Positions 1 to 5,607 of a stretch of 5,607 nt of DNA are shown here, piece by piece (the first letter of the stretch is position 1; every line of letters begins with the position of its first letter). The notes beneath the pieces were generated by a model. The model was not told where the DNA came from and did no database searches. It saw only the letters and a list, made by a program, of their open reading frames with translations. Source of the DNA: Firmicutes bacterium UBA7523 (GTDB lineage: Bacteria; Bacillota; Dethiobacteria; Dethiobacterales; Dethiobacteraceae); contig DLMZ01000041.1 of the NCBI GenBank assembly GCA_002479415.1, positions 46,612-52,218 on the forward strand. Reading direction: 5' to 3'. The translations under genes were made by a program, and so were the position numbers.

Positions 1-1
1 A

Positions 2-148
2 AATGAACACAAATTATATAATCATCTATTTCGCAATCATGATTCCTTGAAGTTATTCCCTTATCACACAGCAAACAATCAGAAAAGACGTAGCGCTGAT
101 GATTTATCATTGATAGACCTTACAGTACAATCTAACACATATTCATCA
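2..148 (+). other. Unassigned leader segment before the propeller
   Basis: This segment encodes about 49 residues that are polar and rich in Asn, His and Lys, with a basic KRRS patch near residues 28-31. I recognise no domain in it. It is the most AT-rich part of the window: 17 G+C in the first 60 bases and 22 in the next 60 by hand count. There is no ATG in frame. It may be the tail of a longer N-terminal region, or partly untranslated if the true start differs. The last part (DLTVQSNTY, residues 39-47) leads into the first propeller strand. Confidence 0.4.
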
Positions 149-3100
149 CTGACTGTTGAAGGACAGTTTGTTAAAGTAGCAGGTGGGGGCTTACATAGCT
201 TGGCTTTAAAGGATGACGGTACAGTCTGGGCCTGGGGCTGGAATGGATTGGGCCAGCTGGGCGACGGTACAATAGCCAACAGTGGAGTTCCGGTGCAAGT
301 AATCGGGTTAAATGATGTAATCGATATAGCCGCGGGTGCTTTTCATAGCTTGGCGTTAAAAAGTGACGGCACGGTTTGGGGCTTTGGATATAATGGAGTC
401 GGCCAGTTAGGTAGTGATACCGAAGCTATGTTTACTAGCAATGAGCCAGTACTAGTAAATGGATTAGATAACATAATTGCTATTGCTGGCGGTTACTATT
501 TTAGTATTGCTCTAAAGGACGATGGCTCGGTTTGGATGTTGGGAGCGGTATGGGAAGAAGATTATAATTATAGCTCCAGTGTTAGGCAGGTAAGCGGACT
601 TAGCGATATAACCGCCATAGCTGGTGGTGGTTACCATGGCTTGGCGTTAAAGAGTGACGGCACGGTTTGGACTTTTGGTCTTAATGAATTCGGTCAGTTA
701 GGTGACGGAACAACGAACAGTAGCATAACGGCCGTACGGGTAAGTGAATTCTCTGGAGCAATAGCTGTTGCTGGGTGTACTTATGGTAGTATTGCTCTAA
801 AGAGCGATGGTACAGTATGGTCTTGGGGTTTGGATTATTCAGATATGCATTGGCAAGGCACAATCAGCTACACGGCGACGCCAGCGCAAGTAAGTGGGGT
901 ATATAGTATAACAGGGATAGCAGGTGGGGGGGCTCATTGTCTTGCATTAAAGGACGATGGCACTGTCTGGTCGTGGGGATTTAATATAGTTGGACAACTA
1001 GGTGACGGGACAACTAGCGACAGATCGAATCCGCTGCAGGTAAGCGGTTTAACACAAGTGACATCTATATCAGGAGGTGTCTACCATAGTTTAGCACTTA
1101 AACAAGACGGTACAATTTGGGCATGGGGATTAAATTATTTGTTTGAAGATCTCTTTTTTTTCGAAGATGAATTCGAAAACTTAGAATTTGAAGTTTACCC
1201 TGTGTTAATATGCGGCACTATCGAAGGAGCATTCAATAGCTATTCATTTTCTGAAGAATTAATAGAGTCGTGGATTGATAATGACTCCAAATTTATTTAT
1301 ACTGCTGTCGAAGAAGAGGCGGACATAACAAGCCTAATTGCGGAATTTACCCTTACTGGCGGAGCAACAGCTGCTATAGACGGAGTGCCTCAAACAAGTG
1401 GTGTTACGGCCAATGATTTTAGCAGCCCGGTTATATATACCGTTACATCCGCTGACGGGAAAAGTAGTAACTGGACCGTGATAGTAGATAGCGAAGAGGA
1501 ATTCACAGACAAGCTCCTGGCATCCCTAGGCGAGGCTGATTTTTGTACATTCTTTGGCGACCCTGTCAATGTGGCGACAGGGAACTTTATCGATAGCTAC
1601 ACAGACCTCTCTATTCCTACAAGAGGCATGCCTCTTGAATTCACCCGCTCATACAATTCCCTTGACAAGACCACAGGTCCATTGGGCAAGGGCTGGCAGC
1701 ACAGTTACAACACGTCATTGACTATAAATGAAGATGACTCCGTTTCAGTTCGTTACGGTGACGGAAGAACAAGCCGTTTCCAATATGCAGACGGTGCTTA
1801 TCAGCGCCCTGCGGGGACCTTTGAATCATTAATAAATAACACCGACGGCACCTACACACTCACATTTAAAAATCAGACAAAATACATTTTTGATCAATCC
1901 GGTAAGCTTACACACATTATCGATAAAAACGAAAATACAAATTCACTAACTTATAACGGCATGTTATTAACAAAAGTTACCGACCCCGTTGGCCGCAGTC
2001 TGGAATTTGCTTATGACAATAATAATCGTTTTATTGGTATTACCGACGCTGCCGGCAGATACATTTCCTATAGTTATGATCCTGAAGGCAACTTGGCGTC
2101 AGTTATCGGTCTAAACGGCGGCACTACCACCTATGAATACAATGACCACGGCTTAACATCCGCAACTGACCCCAAGGGCAACACTATCATTAAAAACATC
2201 TACGATGACGAGTCCCGCGTTATTGAGCAAGAGGATGGCTTAGGCAACATAAGCCTGTATTCTTATAACCCCGCAAAAAGACAGACAGTTGCCACAGATG
2301 GTCGCGGCAGCCAAGCCACCTTTTATTTCGACCAATACTACCGTGTCACAAGAATCAATTACCCGGACAATATTGTCACCTATACTACATTTGACGAAGA
2401 CCATAACATAACAAGCGAAACAGATATGAACGGCAACACGACATACTTCACTTATGATGATTTTGGTAACCTGCTAAGTAAAACTGATTCCGAGCCGCTT
2501 GGCTATATTTCCACCTTTACCTATGATGAAAAGCATAATCCGATTCAAATAACAAATGCTGCAGGGGATACCTCCACCTTCACCTATGATGGCAAAGGCA
2601 ATTTGCTGGCCATAACTAATCCGGTTAATGGAGGTACTGCTACCACCTCTCTCACATATAACGAAATGGGCCAAATAATTAAAACGGTCGATCCAAATAA
2701 TAACCAAACCATATTTGAGTATGATGAATACGGTTATATGGCATCAAAAACCGACTCCCTAGGGAATATTACAACCTACACATATGATATACTGGGACGG
2801 AAGTTATCGGAGACTGATCCCAGGGCTTATGCTTCACAGGAAGACCCTGAGGATCCCGAAGAACCGGTAGAAGAAACGGGTCGTATCCTTAGGCAGTACT
2901 GGACCGGCATACGCGGCACATCTGTAGCCGACCTGACAAAACACCCTGATTTCCCAGCCTTTCCGAGCGGTGCCGATTACCGTACAAGCTTTGAAGCACC
3001 AACTAACTGGGCAGATAACTACGGCACAAAAATGAGCGGGTATATCCACGCTCCCGTAAGCGGCAGCTATACCTTCTGGATAGCAAGCGATAATAATAGC

Positions 3101-5607
3101 GAGCTCTGGCTCAGCACAGACGAAGACTCTGCTAACAAGAGGTTAATCGCCAATGTGCCCGGCAGCACATTACCACAGCGGTGGACAAAATATTCCTCAC
3201 AAAAATCAGCAGCTATACAACTCGAGGCCGGCAAGAAATACTACATCGAAGCACTTCATAAGGAAGGCCTAGCGTTAGACAACCTAGCTGTCGCTTGGCA
3301 AATACCCGGCGGCACAAGGGAGGTCATACCGGGTGAATATCTGTCACCAATTGCAGATATAACTGCGCCTACAGCTCCGACTAGCCTTAAAGTTGTATCG
3401 ACTGATTCTACAAGTGTTAGTTTGTCGTGGCAAGCATCCCAGGACAATATCGCCGTAACAGGTTACAATCTATATCAGTCAGGGAGCCTGATTGGGTCAA
3501 CAAATCAGACCACATACACAATAACAGGGCTGAACCCCGGCACGGTATACCATTTTACCGTAAAAGCAAAAGATGAGGCAGGCAATATTTCAGCCCCAAG
3601 CAAAGAACTGCTAGTTGCAACCTGTGCAGAAGAAACCGGGAAAATTCTCAGGCAATACTGGAAAGGCATACGCGGGTCATCCGTATCAAACTTGACTAGC
3701 CAACCCAACTTCCCCGATAATCCCAGCGGGCATAATTACCCTACACGCTTTGAAGCCCCTTCCAATTGGGCAGATAACTATGGCACAAAAATGAGCGGGT
3801 ATATCCACGCTCCCGTCAGCGGCAGTTATACCTTCTGGATAGCAAGTGATAATAACAGCGAGCTCTGGCTCAGCACGGACGAAAACCCTGCTAATAGTAT
3901 ATTAATTGCCAATGTGCCAGGCAGCACGCTATCAAAGCAGTGGACAAAATATTCCTCACAAAAATCAGCAGCTATACAGCTTGAAGCCGGCAAGAAATAT
4001 TACATCGAAGCGTTGCACAAGGAAGGCCTGGCGTTAGACAACTTAGCCGTCGCCTGGCAGATGCCCGGTGGCACAAGGGAGGTCATTCCTGGCAAATACC
4101 TGTCTCCCAGTGACGGCATAACGACAACAAGCATAAACACTGTACAGCAAAACATAGCCGTAGCATTGCCAAAGGTTCTATCCGCCGTCAGCTCCGAAAA
4201 TTTCACGTGGACATACACCTACGACGCCGCAGGAAACATACTGACGGTTGCAGACCCCCTCGGCAACGTAACAACAAACACCTATGACTTAAACAATAAA
4301 CTCACAAGCACCACCGATCCGCTCGGTAAGACCGCCACTTTCTCCTATGACCAAAACAATAACCTGATTTCAGTCACAGACCCCCTAGGCAACACCACAA
4401 CCTACGCATACGACGCCTCAGGCAACAGGGTATCCATGACTGATCCAAAAGGCAATACCACAACCTACACCTATAACCGCCTCGACAGGCTCACAGCCAT
4501 AACAGACCCCGCCGGGGAAACAGAAGCATACATCCTCGACGGTAACGGCAATACCATTTCCCGCACAGACAGAAACGGCAACACCACAACCTATTCTTAT
4601 GATGTCCTCAACCGCCTGGTAAAGACAACAAACGCCCAGGGCGGCACAACCTTAATTCAATATGACCCGCTGGGCAATAAAACCAGCCAAACAGACGCTG
4701 GCGGCAATACCACAACCTACACCTACGACCCGTCGTCACGGCTGCTTTCCGTTACCGACGCCCTCGGCAAAACAACCGGCTACACCTACGACCTTGCCGG
4801 AAACCTTTTAACTGAAACCGACCCCAGGGGCGCGGTAACCTCCTATGCCTACGATACCGCCAACCGCCTTGTCTCAGTAACCGAACCTCTCAACATAACA
4901 GAACGCATCGCCTACGATGCCGCAGGCAACGTCATTACCCGTACGGACGGCAATGGCGTCAAAACAACCTACAGCTACAACGCAATTAACAAACTAACCT
5001 CCGTCACCAACGCCCTTGACCACACCACAACTTATACCTACGACAAAAACGGTAACCTTACAGCAGTCACCGACGCCAACGGCCATATCACTACCTACGG
5101 CTACGACGCATTAAGCCGCCTGGTTAGCGAAGCAGACGCCTTAGGCAATACCATACAAAGAACCTTTGACACCGCAGGCAACCTGCTCACCGAAACCAAG
5201 CCCGACGGCAACGTCATAGCCAACAGCTACGATGCCAACAACCGCCTCACCGCCATAACCTACCCCGACAGCACAACAGTTGCCTACGCATATGACAAAA
5301 CAGGCAACCGTATCTCCATGACAGACTCCGGCGGCACAACCTCCTACGCCTACGACAGCCTTAACCGCCTGGCCTCCGTAGAAAAAGGCTATGTTATCAG
5401 TTACGGGTATGACGCAAACAGCAACATTACCAACATAACCTACCCCGACGGCTCAATCGTCGGCTATACTTTTAATGCCCTCAACCAGCGGATTACCGCC
5501 TTTGACGGCACCAACACCACCCAAATCACTTACGACGCCGCAGGCAACAGAATCCGCGAAGACTTGCCAAACGGTATCACAATTAACTACACCTACGACT
5601 TGAAAGG
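2..5607 (+). CDS. Giant RCC1-PA14-FN3 RHS/YD-repeat surface or secreted protein, partial at both ends
   Basis: One frame is open across the entire window, giving 1,868 codons. Visible modules in order are: a seven-blade RCC1 propeller (residues about 50-406), an Ig-like DUF5018-type module (441-496), a DUF6531-type RHS opener (519-599), YD repeats (627-940), PA14 (960-1116), FN3 (1121-1207), PA14 (1213-1369) and YD repeats (1403 to the end). RHS/YD proteins are typically exported and form a shell around a variable C-terminal domain. PA14, FN3 and RCC1-like propellers are known as carbohydrate- or protein-binding and spacer modules. An extracellular location is therefore inferred; no signal peptide is visible because the N-terminus is missing. 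There is no in-frame ATG before position 428, and the in-frame TTG codons at 47 and 110 lack a Shine-Dalgarno sequence, so the start is probably upstream. The RHS core motif, any toxin tip and any immunity gene would lie downstream. The function of the whole protein is unknown. Confidence 0.97.
149..1219 (+). other. Seven-repeat RCC1-type beta-propeller domain
   Basis: Seven copies of the RCC1 signature ALKxDGTVWxWG are visible. The ALK codons (IALK in two of them) begin at 203, 353, 509, 644, 794, 944 and 1094, with spacings of 150, 156, 135, 150, 150 and 150 nt, which is about 50 residues per blade. Each copy is preceded by an (I/V)AGG-type strand, often with HSLALK. Blades 1, 2, 4 and 6 also carry GQLG; blades 3, 5 and 7 do not. 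Each blade ends in a PVQV-like strand (PVQV, PVLV, VRQV, AVRV, PAQV, PLQV, PVLI). Seven repeats is the number needed for one closed RCC1 propeller. The N-terminal SSLTVEGQFVKVAGG probably pairs with blade 7 to close the ring, which is an inference. In bacteria such propellers are usually extracellular binding modules; the eukaryotic guanine-exchange role should not be assumed. Confidence 0.93.
1136..1321 (+). other. Acidic, Phe-rich loop of blade 7 and linker
   Basis: After WAWGLN of the seventh RCC1 repeat the usual GQLGDGT loop is replaced by an acidic and aromatic stretch (FEDLFFFEDEFENLEFE, residues 381-397). A PVLI strand follows at 1199-1210. Next comes a linker with SFSEELIESWIDND and EEEA, leading into the Ig-like module. 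The DNA includes a run of eight T at 1154-1161. The reading frame is the same on both sides, so the segment is translated as given. I recognise no domain here; it looks like a blade-specific insert plus an interdomain linker. Confidence 0.6.
1322..1489 (+). other. Small Ig-like beta-sandwich module (DUF5018-like)
   Basis: Residues 441-496 show the pattern ITSLIAEFTLTGGATAAIDG, then the TSGVTANDFSSPVIYTVTSAD segment split by a short turn, ending in GKSSNWTVIVD. This order of a hydrophobic strand, a TSGVTANDF turn, a VxYTVTxxDG strand and a final WTVxV strand is typical of short Ig-like repeats found in bacterial surface proteins, often assigned to DUF5018. It probably acts as a rigid spacer between propeller and RHS shell. 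The family assignment is from memory of the motif and was not searched. Confidence 0.65.
1556..1798 (+). other. DUF6531-type N-terminal RHS module
   Basis: Residues 519-599 begin GDPVNVATGNFIDSYTDL and continue IPTRGMPLEFTRSYNS, then GPLGKGWQHSYNTSL and YGDGRTSRFQY. This is the characteristic entry module of bacterial RHS proteins, placed directly before YD repeats. A short segment (EEEFTDKLLASLGEADFC, residues 498-515) joins it to the Ig-like module. In solved RHS shells this region helps cap the N-terminal end of the barrel; that role here is by family analogy. Its position, after the propeller and before all YD repeats, shows that the RCC1 and Ig-like parts are N-terminal additions to a normal RHS start. 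Confidence 0.88.
1880..2821 (+). repeat. YD (RHS) repeat block 1, about 15 irregular copies
   Basis: Residues 627-940 contain about 15 YD-type units, from YIFDQSGK through FAYDNNNR, YSYDPEGN, YSYNPAKR, FTYDDFGN, FTYDEKHN, FTYDGKGN and FEYDEYGY to YTYDILGR. The intervening D-P-x-G-N-T turn is often degenerate. Spacing is uneven: the Tyr codons at 2453, 2522, 2585, 2657, 2720 and 2783 are 69, 63, 72, 63 and 63 nt apart. The block uses AT-ending codons (TATGAT in 6 of 15 YD pairs, TACGAC in none), unlike block 2. YD repeats form the beta-strand wall of RHS shells. The block ends in SETDPR, followed by an acidic Pro/Glu hinge before PA14. Confidence 0.92.
2834..2878 (+). other. Acidic Pro/Glu hinge
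   Basis: This encodes SQEDPEDPEEPVEET, a short low-complexity acidic hinge between the last unit of YD block 1 and PA14 copy 1. Such segments are typical flexible or extended linkers in secreted multidomain proteins. The second PA14 is preceded only by the shorter CAEET, which keeps the EET residues just before the domain. Confidence 0.75.
2879..3349 (+). other. PA14 domain, copy 1
   Basis: Residues 960-1116 (157 aa) start GRILRQYWTGIRG. Familiar PA14 landmarks follow: FEAPTNWADNYG, GYIHAPVSGSYTFWIASDN, SELWLS, the IQLEAGKKYYIEALHKEG segment, and NLAVAWQIPGG. PA14 is a beta-sandwich found in toxins, glycosidases and adhesins, where it commonly binds carbohydrate or protein. Where many PA14 adhesins carry an Asp-Asp calcium motif, this copy has Asp-Asn (SDNNSE), a substitution shared with copy 2, so calcium-dependent sugar binding should not be assumed. 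Confidence 0.92.
3005..3124 (+). repeat. Near-identical DNA segment within PA14 copy 1 (partner at 3764-3883)
   Basis: The 40 codons at 3005-3124 match 3764-3883 at 113 of 120 bases; all seven differences are silent. A second pair, 3182-3301 and 3941-4060, matches at 107 of 120 bases, again with only silent changes, and begins with 38 identical bases. These direct repeats in one gene could support recombination that loops out the FN3 domain and one PA14 equivalent. Confidence 0.9.
3362..3622 (+). other. Fibronectin type III domain
   Basis: Residues 1121-1207 run from APTAPTSLKVVS through VSLSWQASQDNIAVTGYNLY and TTYTITGLNPGTVYHFTVKA to DEAGNISAPSKELLVAT. The conserved Trp of strand B, the GYNLY strand C, the Tyr/Leu of TYTITGL and the YxFTVKAxDxAGN strand F are all in place at normal spacing for an approximately 87-residue FN3 module. 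The DNIAV version is typical of bacterial extracellular FN3 domains attached to carbohydrate-active or surface proteins. Here it separates the two PA14 copies and is probably a spacer. Confidence 0.93.
3638..4108 (+). other. PA14 domain, copy 2
   Basis: Residues 1213-1369 (157 aa) align with copy 1 without any gap, with 133 of 157 residues identical by hand alignment. The same landmarks are present (GKILRQYWKGIRG, FEAPSNWADNYG, TFWIASDNNSELWLS, KKYYIEALHKEG, LAVAWQMPGG). The copy begins exactly 759 nt after copy 1. The 24 substitutions are not spread evenly: most fall at domain residues 14-42 and 83-101, while 43-82 and 102-141 are identical in protein. The role is presumed the same as copy 1, possibly with a different ligand surface. 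Confidence 0.92.
4109..4207 (+). other. Linker between PA14 copy 2 and YD block 2
   Basis: About 33 residues (SDGITTTSINTVQQNIAVAL, then PKVLSAVSSENFT) join the PA14 cassette back to the RHS array. I see no recognised domain. It is Ser/Thr-rich and lacks the acidic character of the hinge on the other side of the cassette. It may form the strand that re-enters the RHS shell, but this is a guess. Confidence 0.6.
4208..5607 (+). repeat. YD (RHS) repeat block 2, at least 23 highly regular copies
   Basis: From residue 1403 to the window end, units of the form (T)YxYDxxGNLxxxTDPxGNTT repeat every 21 residues. The first 18 units are in exact 63-nt register (Tyr or equivalent codons from 4220 to 5291, seventeen intervals of 63 nt). 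After that the spacings are 60, 57, 63, 60 and 63 nt. Unit 6 has Leu for the YD Tyr (YILDGNGN). From unit 4 on, GN-type units alternate with (N/S/D)R-type units. Codons are strongly GC-ending (TACGAC in 9 of 23 pairs, TATGAT in 1). This is RHS shell wall. The late shorter units may mark the approach to the RHS core, which is not in view. Confidence 0.95.

Noticed and set aside
79..279. Short open frame over the leader and first RCC1 blade, and another at 681-863
   Set aside because: Both overlap the convincingly coding RCC1 frame and have Pro/Ser- or Leu/Tyr-rich translations typical of shadow frames.
1151..1165. T-run as a possible intrinsic terminator
   Set aside because: No GC-rich hairpin precedes it and it lies within a continuing open frame between two clear domains.
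149..1219. RCC1 domain as a eukaryotic guanine-exchange factor or sign of eukaryotic DNA
   Set aside because: The DGTVWxWG bacterial-type blades, the linked RHS modules and the lack of introns fit a bacterial extracellular propeller.
1130..1220. Frameshift explaining the loss of the normal blade 7 loop
   Set aside because: The main frame is the same before and after, the PVLI strand typical of blade ends is in frame, and no other frame restores a GQLG motif.
2474..3049. Short open frames at 2474-2707 and 2834-3049
   Set aside because: They overlap YD block 1 and PA14 copy 1 in other frames, show no recognisable motif, and no ribosome binding site was evident.
3256..3447. Open frame whose translation resembles that of another at 4000-4218, suggesting a small paralogous gene pair
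   Set aside because: Both lie antisense to the ends of the two PA14 copies, and their similarity is the mirror of the PA14 duplication. The sense frame shows clear domains.
4208..5607. CRISPR-like or minisatellite periodicity of 63 nt
   Set aside because: The period is the 21-residue YD protein repeat. There are no identical repeats separated by unique spacers, and variation follows codon positions.

Overview
The whole window is the inside of one very large protein-coding gene. A single + strand frame (codons beginning at positions 2, 5, 8 and so on) stays open from position 2 to the last base. It gives 1,868 codons with no stop, no convincing start and no end, so both termini of the gene lie outside. 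There is no intergenic DNA, RNA gene, promoter, terminator, mobile element or CRISPR array in view. Residue numbers below count from the codon at position 2.

Layout, 5' to 3': (1) about 50 residues of unassigned leader. (2) A seven-repeat RCC1-type beta-propeller (about 149-1219) whose seventh blade carries an acidic, phenylalanine-rich insert. (3) An acidic linker and a small Ig-like module resembling the DUF5018 type (1322-1489). (4) The DUF6531-type module that usually opens RHS shells (1556-1798). (5) A first, irregular block of about 15 RHS/YD repeats (1880-2821). (6) A cassette of PA14, fibronectin type III and a second PA14 (2879-4108). (7) A second, very regular block of at least 23 YD repeats (4208 to the end, still running).

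The protein belongs to the large RHS/YD-repeat class of secreted or surface proteins. In characterised members the YD repeats form a hollow shell that can enclose a C-terminal toxin. The propeller, PA14 and FN3 modules are typical extracellular binding or spacing domains. Whether this one carries a toxin cannot be decided, because the C-terminal core and tip are beyond the window.

The most informative patterns are inside the gene. There is a two-blade duplication in the propeller. The two PA14 copies have near-frozen stretches next to strongly diverged ones. YD block 2 has an 18-repeat run in exact 63-nt register with an alternating two-repeat motif. Codon use shifts sharply between the two YD blocks.

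Organism: bacterial. The AT-leaning 5' half, the moderate overall GC and this mix of modules would fit a Bacillota lineage (Clostridia or Negativicutes), but that is a weak inference; a multidomain repeat gene alone cannot fix the taxon.
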